The notes below the pieces were generated by a model. That model was not told where the DNA came from and did not search any database. It worked only from the letters and a program-made list of their open reading frames with translations. Made by a program: the position numbers and the translations under genes. From Bifidobacterium sp. UBA6881 (GTDB taxonomy: Bacteria > Actinomycetota > Actinomycetes > Actinomycetales > Bifidobacteriaceae): DNA of 18,662 nucleotides. Of this stretch, positions 7,690 to 15,753 are shown piece by piece; position 1 is the first letter of the stretch, and the number at the start of each line of letters is the position of its first letter. The DNA is taken from contig DKCF01000106.1 of the NCBI GenBank assembly GCA_002451435.1, forward strand, positions 1 to 18,662. Direction: 5' to 3'.

Positions 7690-8874
7690 TCACCGTCCAT
7701 CCGCCGATTCGCCGTCCGACGGATCGGATTCGGTCGGTGAATCCGATGGAGCCTTGGACGCATCGCCCTTGTGCTCCACCTCCTTGAGCAGGTCTTCGAA
7801 CGGATTGTCCCTGATCGGCTTGCCGTTCTTGTCGAATGTGATCTGGCTTTCCGGATGCGTCTCGTCGTATCCCTGCGCATAGCGGGTCTGCCGCCAATTC
7901 CTGATCGAGGCGTTCGTGCCACGGTGATGCACATGGTACAGGCGTTGCGCGCCGCCCAGCGGCATCTCCTCCTTGGCGACCGCGATCTGGTTCACATTCG
8001 ATGGGTCCATGATGGCGATCGGCGCGACCGGCTCCGGTTCGGCAGGCGCGGCGGTATGCCGCTGCATGCGCGCCGGAAGCCATTCGGCAAGGCGGCTGAG
8101 CAGCCAGCAGACGATGAAATACACGACCGCTGCGACAACCAGCGTCTGCAGGATATTGAAGTACATCGAACCGAGACGTCGTGATTCCTGCAACAGGTCG
8201 GTATACATGATGATGGAACCGAGCGCGGTGTCCTTCAGCACGACGACCAGCTGGGTCACCGCGGCCGGCAGCATCGCGTAGATCGCCTGCGGAACCTCGA
8301 TCTGCATCAACGACTGCGTGCGGGTCAGACCCAGCGCGAGAGATGCCTCGCGCTGTCCGTTCGGCAGGTTGCCGACACCGGAACGCACCAGTTCGGCGAC
8401 GACGGAACCGTTGTAGATGACCAACGCGAGCACCACGGCCCAATAGGCCGGGCTTGCCAGACCGGCGAATGCGAACCAGCGCCAGAAGAAGATCATCAAC
8501 AGCAGCACCGGAACCGCACGCGCGAATTCGACGATGGCGCCGGAAACCGTGCGGATGAGCACGCTCGGCAGCAATCGTCCGATGCCGAACAGCAATCCGA
8601 ACGCCACCGCGCCGATCACGGCCAGAACCGAGGCGCGGATCGTGGCCCATAGGCCGGGCAGGTAGAAATCGGTCCACGCCTCAGCGTCAAGCGCCGGCTT
8701 CCACAGCTCCCAGCTCAACTGGTTTTCGCCGTCCGGCGGATTGTGCAGACGCATGAGGATCAATACGAGCACGATCGCGAATGCGATGCCCGCTATCCAA
8801 TTGACGATGCGAATGGTTTTGCGGCCCTTGGGACCCGGCTGGTCGAACAGCACCGCGCTTTCATTGCTTGCCAT
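7690..8874 (-). CDS. gluD: Glutamate-type ABC transporter permease GluD, long C-terminal tail
   Basis: Inner-membrane permease (394 aa) of a polar amino acid importer, pairing with GluC. Seen: a TM helix about 23-42, a HisM/GlnP-type permease core about 70-262, and the EAA coupling loop near 173-197 (GQREASLALGL then VPQA) that contacts the ATPase. After the last TM helix (about 243-262) comes a hydrophilic tail of about 125 residues, Pro/Ala-rich at first (AAPAEPEPVAP), then basic and finally Asp/Ser/Glu-rich. Corynebacterial GluD is about 270 aa, so this tail is extra. Translation is coupled to gluC: the Shine-Dalgarno AGGAGGTGA contains the gluC stop codon, and only 6 nt separate the genes. 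It is the last gene of the operon, followed by a hairpin. The tail sits on the cytoplasmic side by topology prediction; its role is unknown. Confidence 0.9.
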   Translation of the reverse strand: MASNESAVLFDQPGPKGRKTIRIVNWIAGIAFAIVLVLILMRLHNPPDGENQLSWELWKPALDAEAWTDFYLPGLWATIRASVLAVIGAVAFGLLFGIGRLLPSVLIRTVSGAIVEFARAVPVLLLMIFFWRWFAFAGLASPAYWAVVLALVIYNGSVVAELVRSGVGNLPNGQREASLALGLTRTQSLMQIEVPQAIYAMLPAAVTQLVVVLKDTALGSIIMYTDLLQESRRLGSMYFNILQTLVVAAVVYFIVCWLLSRLAEWLPARMQRHTAAPAEPEPVAPIAIMDPSNVNQIAVAKEEMPLGGAQRLYHVHHRGTNASIRNWRQTRYAQGYDETHPESQITFDKNGKPIRDNPFEDLLKEVEHKGDASKAPSDSPTESDPSDGESADGR

Positions 8875-8880
8875 GGTGCG

Positions 8881-9558
8881 TCACCTCCTCACCGCGAGTT
8901 TGTTGGACAGATACGTGGTCAGCATGCCGATCGGGATGATGAGGATCACATAGCCGAAAGCGAAGATGAGGAAGATGGGAACGATCACGTCGGAACGGTA
9001 TTCGATCATTTCGCTCATCAACGACGACGTTTCGGTGGCGACGGACGCCGCCGCCGCGACGGTGGAGTTCTTCAACAACGCGATCAGCGTGTTGCCCAGA
9101 GGCGCCACGGATCCACGGAACGCCTGCGGAAGAATGATCTGCGTCGCCGACTGCATGAAGCTCAATCCCAGCGCACGCGACGCCTCGGCCTGGCCGAGCG
9201 GGACGGTGTTGATGCCCGAACGCAACGATTCGCACACGAAAGCGGCGGTGTACAGGCTCAGCCCCATGACCGCCAGCCAGAAGAAGTTCGTGGCGAAGGT
9301 GTCGGAGAAGCTGAGCTTCAGCTGCGCGTAGGCTCCCAGTACCATGAACACCATGATGATGGTCAGCGGCATGTTCTTGAACAGCTCGACGTATGCGCCG
9401 GAGACCATACGCAACGACGATACCGGGGAAATGCGCATCATCACGAGGATGACGCCGAGAATCGTGGAGAACAGCGCCGACCACAGGGTCAGCTCGATGT
9501 TCACCAGGAACGCGCCGGGAACATCGTACTGGCTGAACAGCGAGACGAATGCGTCCAT
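8881..9558 (-). CDS. gluC: Glutamate-type ABC transporter permease GluC
   Basis: Permease subunit (225 aa from this ATG) that would form the membrane channel with GluD. Seen: TM helices about 21-41, 60-80, 95-110 and 191-213, and the EAA loop GQAEASRALGL...LPQAFRG (about 123-149). Its length is normal for HisMQ/GlnP permeases. The gluB stop and this start overlap as TGATG. A GTG immediately before the ATG (at 9561) is in frame and would add one residue with a 4-nt overlap. The purine-rich GAGGGGGAG upstream is better spaced for the ATG. Both possibilities imply translational coupling with gluB. Confidence 0.92.
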   Translation of the reverse strand: MDAFVSLFSQYDVPGAFLVNIELTLWSALFSTILGVILVMMRISPVSSLRMVSGAYVELFKNMPLTIIMVFMVLGAYAQLKLSFSDTFATNFFWLAVMGLSLYTAAFVCESLRSGINTVPLGQAEASRALGLSFMQSATQIILPQAFRGSVAPLGNTLIALLKNSTVAAAASVATETSSLMSEMIEYRSDVIVPIFLIFAFGYVILIIPIGMLTTYLSNKLAVRR

Positions 9559-10400
9559 CACTTCTCCCCCTCAGTCGGTTTCGGCGGATTGTACTTGGCG
9601 TTCGGCGTGTAGGCGACGCCCTTGGTGTTGTCGGAGATGGCGCGCTTCCAGGAACCGTCCTGGATCATGTCGGCGATGGCGTTGTTGATCTGCGCCGCCA
9701 GCTTGGTGTCGCCCTTCTTGATGCCGACGCCGTAGTATTCCTGCGTGAATGGCTTGCCGACCACACGCAGACGCCCGCGCGAGGCGGCGGCAAGACCGGC
9801 CAGGATGATGTCATCGGTGGTGACCGCGTCCACGATGCCGGAGAACAGCGCGGTCGCGCATTCAGCGTAGCCGGGCTGCTCCATCAGCTGCACCTCATTG
9901 GCGAACTTCTCCTTGACCGTCACCGCCGAGGTGGATCCGGTAACCGAGCACAGGCGCTTGCCGTTCAGGTCCTCCGGACCGTCGATGCCCTTCTCGTCCT
10001 TGCGCACCAGCAGATCCTGCCCGGCGACGAAATACGGGCCGGCGAAGGAAACGACCTTCTTGCGCTCGTCGGTGATGGAATACGTGGCGACGATGTAGTC
10101 GACATCACCGTTCTGCAGCATGGCCTCACGCTGCTTGGACGGCGCCTCCTTCCAAATGATCTCGTCCTCGGAATAACCGAGTTTCTTGGCGATGTACTTG
10201 GCCACGTCCACGTCGAAGCCCACGTAGGTGCCGGACTTCTTGAATCCCAGGCCGGGCTGGTCGAATTTGATGCCGATGCGAATCTTGCCGTCGGCGTCAT
10301 CCGAACCGCACGCCGACACCGCGAACACGCATGCGAACGCGCAACAGGCCGCGACGGCCCTGCGCAGCATGCGTTTCGCCGCATTCGATAATGGTTTCAT
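9558..10400 (-). CDS. gluB: Glutamate-binding lipoprotein GluB
   Basis: Solute-binding protein (280 aa) that would deliver the amino acid to GluCD. Seen: a basic N-terminus, a hydrophobic segment about 14-29 and a lipobox ending AVSAC with Cys31, so it should be lipid-anchored outside the membrane. The mature part is an SBP type-3 fold with KFDQPGLGF, TYVGFDVDVAKYIAKKLG, NGDVDYIVATYSITDERK (the Arg that grips the amino acid carboxylate) and FAGPYFVAGQ. KFDQPGLG and ATYSI are close to corynebacterial GluB, supporting glutamate, though specificity cannot be settled from sequence. The ATG at 10400 has an AGAGGAAA ribosome site. It lies 35 nt after gluA and overlaps gluC by TGATG. Confidence 0.92.
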   Translation of the reverse strand: MKPLSNAAKRMLRRAVAACCAFACVFAVSACGSDDADGKIRIGIKFDQPGLGFKKSGTYVGFDVDVAKYIAKKLGYSEDEIIWKEAPSKQREAMLQNGDVDYIVATYSITDERKKVVSFAGPYFVAGQDLLVRKDEKGIDGPEDLNGKRLCSVTGSTSAVTVKEKFANEVQLMEQPGYAECATALFSGIVDAVTTDDIILAGLAAASRGRLRVVGKPFTQEYYGVGIKKGDTKLAAQINNAIADMIQDGSWKRAISDNTKGVAYTPNAKYNPPKPTEGEK

Positions 10401-10435
10401 AATGTTTCCTCTTCCGTCTTGCGTTTCCCGGCCAC

Positions 10436-11233
<798 letters not shown>

Positions 11234-11239
11234 GGAGAA

Positions 11240-11245
11240 AGTATA
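11240..11245 (-). promoter_or_regulatory. -10 box of gluABCD; leaderless start
   Basis: The minus strand reads TATACT, five of six to TATAAT, ending 6 nt before the gluA ATG. Transcription starting about 7 nt downstream of the -10 would begin on the A of the ATG. No convincing -35 is seen. Confidence 0.6.
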
Positions 11246-11320
11246 AAACCCCTATGTTTTCGCACTTGTTACATCATTCCGCATGTTCGATGTCAGAACG
11301 GACGTGTCCGGCCAAAACCA

Positions 11321-11339
11321 CGACGGCCGCATGCCGTCG
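11321..11339 (-). terminator. Candidate U-tailed terminator of fused-transporter operon
   Basis: A 7-bp stem (CGACGGC/GCCGTCG) with a 5-nt loop is followed on the minus strand by TGGTTTTGG, a short T-rich stretch. It lies about 92 nt past the ATPase stop, downstream of the hairpin at 11382-11414. The rest of the 197-bp gap (11234-11430) holds only the gluA -10 and these hairpins. Confidence 0.4.
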
Positions 11340-11381
11340 GTTCCCTTCCCCCCTCGCGAATCCACCCGTTCGGGGATCCGC

Positions 11382-11414
11382 CGGCGCATCCGTCTCGAAT
11401 GGACGGACGCGCCG
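11382..11414 (-). terminator. Hairpin just after the second transporter ATPase gene
   Basis: A 13-bp stem (11382-11394 with 11402-11414) with a 7-nt loop starts 16 nt after the stop. The only non-Watson-Crick position is G-U in the minus-strand RNA (A-C in the plus), consistent with minus-strand function. No U-tract follows. Confidence 0.5.
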
Positions 11415-11430
11415 CCTTCAGAGCCAACCG

Positions 11431-12192
11431 TCACAGCACCTTGGACAGGAACGCGCGCAACCGTTCGCTTTTGGGATGGTTGAAGATCTCGTCGGGCGTG
11501 CCTTCCTCCTCGATCACGCCGGCGTCGGTGAAGATGACGCGCGTGGCGACTTCGCGGGCGAATCCCATCTCGTGGGTCACCAGAACCATGGTCATGCCCT
11601 GTTCGGCCAGACCGCGGATGACCTCGAGCACGTCGCCGACCATTTCCGGATCGAGCGCCGACGTGGCCTCGTCGAACAGCATGACCTGCGGGCGCATGGC
11701 CAAGGAACGCGCGATGGCCACACGCTGCTTCTGCCCGCCGGACAGCGATTTGGGCATGGCGTCGGCCTTCTGCGCCAATCCGACGGTCTCCAGCAGGTCC
11801 ATCGCGCGCTTCCTGGCTTCGGCGTCCGTTTCCCCATGCACGAGCTTCGGCGCGAGGATGATGTTCTCGATCACGCTCATGTTGTTGAACAGGTTGAAAT
11901 GCTGGAACACCATGCCCACCTGTTCGCGGACCCGGTCGATGTCCACCTTGGGATCGTTCAGGTCGTGGCCGGCGACCACCACCCGGCCGCCGGTGGCGTG
12001 CTCAAGCCCGTTCAGGCAGCGCAGAATGGTGGATTTGCCGGCGCCCGAAGGCCCGATGATGCAGATCACCTCGCCTTTGCGCACCGTCAGGTCGACGCCT
12101 TTGATGACTTCCGTGCGTCCATAGTTCTTACGCAATCCCTTGACGTCGATGATCACCTCATCGGACGCGCCATGGTTCTTGTGCTCGCTCAT
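11431..12192 (-). CDS. Polar amino acid ABC transporter ATPase (GlnQ-like)
   Basis: ATP-binding subunit (253 aa) for the fused binding-protein/permease encoded just upstream. Seen: Walker A GPSGAGKST (47-55), Q-loop Gln97, signature LSGGQKQ (150-156), Walker B VMLFDE (170-175), D-loop SALD and switch His207. After the Walker B Glu it has Ala rather than the usual Pro (DEA, not DEP), a natural variant seen in this family. The reading frame stays open far upstream, but that part is a shadow of the permease. The true start is the ATG at 12192, which overlaps the permease stop as ATGA and has AAAGGTGA as ribosome site, so the two are translationally coupled. Glutamine/GlnQ-type specificity is inferred from the partner's binding domain. 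Confidence 0.93.
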   Translation of the reverse strand: MSEHKNHGASDEVIIDVKGLRKNYGRTEVIKGVDLTVRKGEVICIIGPSGAGKSTILRCLNGLEHATGGRVVVAGHDLNDPKVDIDRVREQVGMVFQHFNLFNNMSVIENIILAPKLVHGETDAEARKRAMDLLETVGLAQKADAMPKSLSGGQKQRVAIARSLAMRPQVMLFDEATSALDPEMVGDVLEVIRGLAEQGMTMVLVTHEMGFAREVATRVIFTDAGVIEEEGTPDEIFNHPKSERLRAFLSKVL

Positions 12193-13733
12193 CGATTCAC
12201 CTTTCTGTCGACGATGTTGGCCAGCCATGTCAGCACGGTGATGGCCACGAAATACATGATGCCCACGATCAGCAGGGTTTCCGTGACACGGAAGTTCGCC
12301 GCATACAATTGCTGCGCCTGGTACAGGAGCTCTCCGAATCCGATGGCGAGGAGCAGCGAGGAATCCTTGATCATGATGACCAGCTGGTTGATGATCGACG
12401 GCATGGCGATCTTGCTGGCCTGCGGCAGGATCACACGGCTCATGGCCTGCTTGTGGTTGAGACCGAGCGAACGCGCGCCCTCCATCTGGCCCGGATCGAC
12501 GGATTGGACCGCGCCGCGCACGATCTCCGCGAGATACGCGCCGGAATTGAGCGACAGCGTCAATGCGCCGGCGACCCAGATGTTCACGCTGTGCCCGATG
12601 AGCTGGGGCACGCCGAAGTAGAAGAAGAACGCCCACACAAGAATAGGCGTGCCGCGGAACACCGCGATGTACACGTTGGCGATGCCGGCCAGAAGACGAT
12701 GTTCCGAAACCTTCATCAGGCCGAACGCGACGCCGAGCGCCAGAGCGATCACGAACGACAGCAGCGTGATCAGCAGCGTGTTCTTCAGCCCTTGCAGCAG
12801 AGCCGGCATGGATTGTTCGACCAAACCGAGGAAGCCGACCTTCTTCTGCGTCCCGTCCGTGGAACCATTGTCGGTGATCTTGCCGGAAATCGCCTTGACC
12901 TGTTCCTTGGCGCCGTCTTCACCGAGATATTGCGCGACGATCCTCTCATATTCGCCGGAAGCGATGATCTTGGTCAATCCGTCATCGATGGCCGCGAGCA
13001 GATCGGCGTTCATGCCCTTGTTCACCGCCATGCCGTATTCGCCATGGGGCACCTTCGGCGTGACGATTTTCAGACCGTTGTTCTGGGATACGCCGTAGGC
13101 CAACACCGGATAATCGTCGAATACCGCGACCGCGTTCCCGGATTTGACCATCTCGTACATGGTCGAGGACTGATCGACGGAAATGACCTTGTACCCGTAT
13201 TCGTCCGCATGCTGCTTGGCGTACGTCTCGCCTTCGGCGCCCGTTTTCGCGACGACGGTCTTTCCCTTGAGGTCCTTGTAACCGGTGATGTCATCGTTGT
13301 TTTCGGCGATGGCCATCTGGATGCCCGACTGGAAGTACGGGCTGGAGAAATCATAGGTGGCTTTGCGTTCGTCGGTGATGGACATGCCCGCGATGACGAC
13401 ATCCACTTGGTTGGAGCTCAGCGCCTGCAACGCCGCGTTGAATCCCAAGGATTGGATTTCGACGTTGAAGCCCTCCTGCTTGGCGATAGACCGGATGAGT
13501 TCCATGTCGATGCCGGTCATCTTGCCGTGTTCGCGGTATTCGAACGGCGCGAATGTGGTGTCCGTGCCGACCTTGTAGGTCTTCCCCTTGACCGCGGACG
13601 GATTGCCGCTTTCCGCGGCGGCGGCAGTGGATGGCGCAGCCATCGTGCCCACGAATCCCGCCAACAGCACAATCAGTGCGACGGCCATCGCGAGCACGCG
13701 CGCCCACGGCGCATATGCCGAACGTTTTCTCAT
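12189..13733 (-). CDS. Fused solute-binding protein/permease of amino acid ABC transporter
   Basis: A single polypeptide (514 aa) joining an extracytoplasmic binding domain to a membrane permease, as in the GlnP half of lactococcal/streptococcal GlnPQ. Seen: a signal sequence about 1-41 (hydrophobic 13-32, ending STAAAA before ES, no lipobox). An SBP type-3 domain follows, about 50-275, with GTDTTFAPFEY, GIDMELIRSIAKQ, AGMSITDERK (ligand-carboxylate Arg) and AVFDDYPVLAY. These resemble GlnH. A Ser/Thr/Gly linker about 276-300 leads to a permease about 310-510, with TM helices near 316-340, 350-374 and 485-507 and an EAA loop EGARSLGLNHKQ...LPQA (418-439). An in-frame ATG at 13778 exists, but the ATG at 13733 has GAGGAGA 7-8 nt upstream and puts the signal peptide at the N-terminus. 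Substrate probably glutamine or a similar polar amino acid; not certain. Confidence 0.92.
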   Translation of the reverse strand: MRKRSAYAPWARVLAMAVALIVLLAGFVGTMAAPSTAAAAESGNPSAVKGKTYKVGTDTTFAPFEYREHGKMTGIDMELIRSIAKQEGFNVEIQSLGFNAALQALSSNQVDVVIAGMSITDERKATYDFSSPYFQSGIQMAIAENNDDITGYKDLKGKTVVAKTGAEGETYAKQHADEYGYKVISVDQSSTMYEMVKSGNAVAVFDDYPVLAYGVSQNNGLKIVTPKVPHGEYGMAVNKGMNADLLAAIDDGLTKIIASGEYERIVAQYLGEDGAKEQVKAISGKITDNGSTDGTQKKVGFLGLVEQSMPALLQGLKNTLLITLLSFVIALALGVAFGLMKVSEHRLLAGIANVYIAVFRGTPILVWAFFFYFGVPQLIGHSVNIWVAGALTLSLNSGAYLAEIVRGAVQSVDPGQMEGARSLGLNHKQAMSRVILPQASKIAMPSIINQLVIMIKDSSLLLAIGFGELLYQAQQLYAANFRVTETLLIVGIMYFVAITVLTWLANIVDRKVNR

Positions 13734-13807
13734 CTGTTTCTCCTCGTTCCATGCTCCGAATGCAATCGTTCGGAGCATTCCTCAATGCACTCAACCTGCT
13801 CCACCAT
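13730..13807 (-). CDS. Possible 25-codon Glu-rich upstream ORF (leader peptide?)
   Basis: An ATG at 13807 opens a 25-codon frame that ends with a TGA overlapping the start codon of the fused transporter (ATGA). It encodes six Glu, one Gln and two Cys, starting MVEQVECIEECSE. It spans the 10-bp dyad at 13751-13778 and the transporter's Shine-Dalgarno. No ribosome site is evident before it, and short ORFs of this size arise by chance, so it may be spurious. Confidence 0.2.
   Translation of the reverse strand: MVEQVECIEECSERLHSEHGTRRNR
13751..13778 (-). repeat. 10-bp inverted repeat in the leader of the fused transporter
   Basis: ATGCTCCGAA (13751-13760) and TTCGGAGCAT (13769-13778) are perfect complements around 8 nt. 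In mRNA they form a stable hairpin ending 5 nt before the GAGGAG ribosome site. As DNA it could be an operator about 18-45 bp before the start codon. Either role would control the importer; the sequence does not decide. Confidence 0.6.
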
Positions 13808-13840
13808 ATCGGCAACAATCGAAAAACGATGTTACGTATG

Positions 13841-13883
13841 CGAATGGGGGTTGCCATGCACGATGCATGGCAACCCCCATTCG
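13841..13883. terminator. 20-bp perfect inverted repeat between transporter and aspS
   Basis: The arms 13841-13860 and 13864-13883 are perfectly complementary around a 3-nt CGA centre. It is the second of two tandem hairpins after the aspS stop (28 nt on), and the likely terminator of hisS-aspS. On the minus strand a T5 run (13822-13826) follows only after 14 nt. It also lies upstream of the fused transporter gene, so an operator or a repeat-family member are alternatives. Confidence 0.55.
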
Positions 13884-13885
13884 AC

Positions 13886-13911
13886 GCATAGCGGATTCGG
13901 CCGCGCTATGC
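13886..13911 (-). terminator. Small hairpin abutting the aspS stop
   Basis: GCATAGCG (13886-13893) pairs with CGCTATGC (13904-13911), an 8-bp stem with a 10-nt loop. It begins on the base after the aspS TGA and sits 2 nt from the 20-bp inverted repeat. Together they look like a tandem 3'-end structure. Confidence 0.45.
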
Positions 13912-15711
13912 TCAGTCCTCGTCCTCGTCCGGATCGTAATCGACGCCGGTCTCGGCGCGCTGCTCCGCGGAAATCGGAGCAGGGGCACCGGTCAGCGGAT
14001 CACGGCCGCCGCCGGCCTTCGGGAAGGCGATGACGTCGCGGATGGAATCCGCGCCGGCGAGAATGGCGGCGGTACGATCCCAGCCAAGCGCGATGCCCGC
14101 GTGCGGCGGAGCGCCGTACTTGAACGCCTCAAGCAGGAAGCCGAACTTGTCCTGGGCCTCTTCCGGAGTGATGCCGAGCACGTCGAGCACGCGATCCTGG
14201 ATGTCGTCGCGGTGGATACGCACGGAACCGCCGCCCATCTCGTTGCCGTTGCACACGATGTCGTAGGAATCGGACATGGCGTGGGCCGGATCCTTGTCGA
14301 ACTTGTCGATCCAGTCCTTGGACGGCATCGTGAACGGGTGGTGCATGGAGGTCCACTTGGAGTGGCCGACCGCCACATCATCGTCATCCGGATCATCGGC
14401 GGGCTTGAACAGCGGGAAGTCCACAACCCAGGTGAACGCGAAGTCGTCGGGCTTGAGCAGACCCGCACGACGGGCGAGCTCCACACGCACCGCGCCCAGC
14501 AGCTCCTGGGAGGACGTGCGGCGGCCGGCCGCGAAGAACACCGCGTCACCAGGTTCGGCGCCGACGGCCTCCTGCAGACCGTTGCGCTCCTCTTCGGACA
14601 GGTTCTTGGCGACAGGTCCCTTGAGGTCGCCGTTCTCGGCGAACACCACATAGGCAAGGCCCTTGGCGCCGCGCTGCTTGGCCCAATCCTGCCATGCGTC
14701 GAACTGGCGACGAGGCGTGGCAGCACCGCCCTTGAAGAGCACGGCGCCCACATACGGAGCCTGGAACACGCGGAACGGCGTGTTCTTGAAGTAATCGGTC
14801 AGCTCGATCAGCGGGTTGCCGAAGCGCAGATCAGGCTTGTCGGAACCATACTTGTCCATGGCCTCCTGCCAGGTGATGCGCGGCAGCGGAAGCTGGATGT
14901 CGTAACCGGCGGACTTCCAGATGGCGGCGATGACCTTTTCGGCCATGGCCATCACGTCCTCTTGGTCCACGAATGCCATTTCCATATCGAGCTGGGTGAA
15001 TTCCGGCTGACGATCCGCGCGGAAGTCCTCGTCGCGGTAGCAACGGGCCAGCTGGTAGTAACGCTCGACGCCGGACACCATCAGCAGCTGCTTCAGCAGC
15101 TGCGGGGACTGCGGCAGCGCGTACCAAGAGCCCGGCACCAGACGAGCCGGCACCACGAAGTCGCGGGCGCCCTCAGGCGTGGACTTGATCATGGTCGGAG
15201 TCTCGACCTCTTCGAATCCCATGTCCTCCAGAGCGTGGCGCGCCGCCTTCGACATCTGGGCGCGCAGCTTCAGATTGCGCTGCATGGACGGACGACGCAG
15301 ATCGAGGTAACGGTACTTGAGACGGACGTCCTCGCCCGGCAGCTTGTTCTCGGATTCGTTCTCCAAGGCGGTGGAGACCTGGAACGGCAGCGCGTCGGAC
15401 TTGGCGAGCACCTCGATGCTCTCGGCCACGACCTCGATCTTGCCCGTGGCAAGGTGCTCGTTCTCGTTTCCGTCAGGACGCAGGCGAACCTCGCCGACCA
15501 CCTGAATCACGAACTCGGAACGCAGCGGACGCGCCATCTCCTCGTCATAGATAACGACCTGCACCAGGCCGGTGTTGTCGCGAAGGTCGATGAAGGCCAC
15601 GCCACCGTGGTCACGACGACGGTCGACCCAACCGGCGAGCGTCACCTTCTGACCGACAAGCGCCTCGGTCACTTCGGTTGCATGATGTGTTCTGTAAGCC
15701 GTCTGGCTCAT
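13912..15711 (-). CDS. aspS: Aspartyl-tRNA synthetase
   Basis: Charges tRNA with aspartate in the cytosol (599 aa; class II, bacterial type). Seen: an N-terminal OB-fold anticodon-binding domain about 1-110 (GWVDRRRDHGGVAFIDLRD), the KYRYLDLRR region (132-140), a motif 1/flipping-loop region with STPEGARDFVVP and QSPQLLKQLL, motif 2 RCYRDEDFRADRQPEFTQLD (223-242), the bacterial GAD insertion, motif 3 GWDRTAAILAG (543-553), and IRDVIAFPK near the end with a short acidic tail (DPDEDED). The ATG at 15711 has AGGGGA upstream. It follows hisS by 42 nt on the same strand, so the two are probably one transcript. Discriminating versus non-discriminating specificity cannot be told here. Full length and intact. 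Confidence 0.97.
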   Translation of the reverse strand: MSQTAYRTHHATEVTEALVGQKVTLAGWVDRRRDHGGVAFIDLRDNTGLVQVVIYDEEMARPLRSEFVIQVVGEVRLRPDGNENEHLATGKIEVVAESIEVLAKSDALPFQVSTALENESENKLPGEDVRLKYRYLDLRRPSMQRNLKLRAQMSKAARHALEDMGFEEVETPTMIKSTPEGARDFVVPARLVPGSWYALPQSPQLLKQLLMVSGVERYYQLARCYRDEDFRADRQPEFTQLDMEMAFVDQEDVMAMAEKVIAAIWKSAGYDIQLPLPRITWQEAMDKYGSDKPDLRFGNPLIELTDYFKNTPFRVFQAPYVGAVLFKGGAATPRRQFDAWQDWAKQRGAKGLAYVVFAENGDLKGPVAKNLSEEERNGLQEAVGAEPGDAVFFAAGRRTSSQELLGAVRVELARRAGLLKPDDFAFTWVVDFPLFKPADDPDDDDVAVGHSKWTSMHHPFTMPSKDWIDKFDKDPAHAMSDSYDIVCNGNEMGGGSVRIHRDDIQDRVLDVLGITPEEAQDKFGFLLEAFKYGAPPHAGIALGWDRTAAILAGADSIRDVIAFPKAGGGRDPLTGAPAPISAEQRAETGVDYDPDEDED

Positions 15712-15753
15712 GCTTCCCCTATTCCTTATTGCTTAATAGTGAAGTCTTTGGAA

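Noticed and set aside
11299..11310. Near-palindrome CGGACGTGTCCG upstream of gluA
   Set aside because: Only 5-bp arms, about 65 nt upstream of the start and beside a terminator hairpin; too short to call an operator without conservation.
12193..12636. Upstream extension of the second ATPase to 401 codons
   Set aside because: The extra 148 residues lie in the permease in another frame. The ATG at 12192 with ATGA overlap and ribosome site is the evident start.
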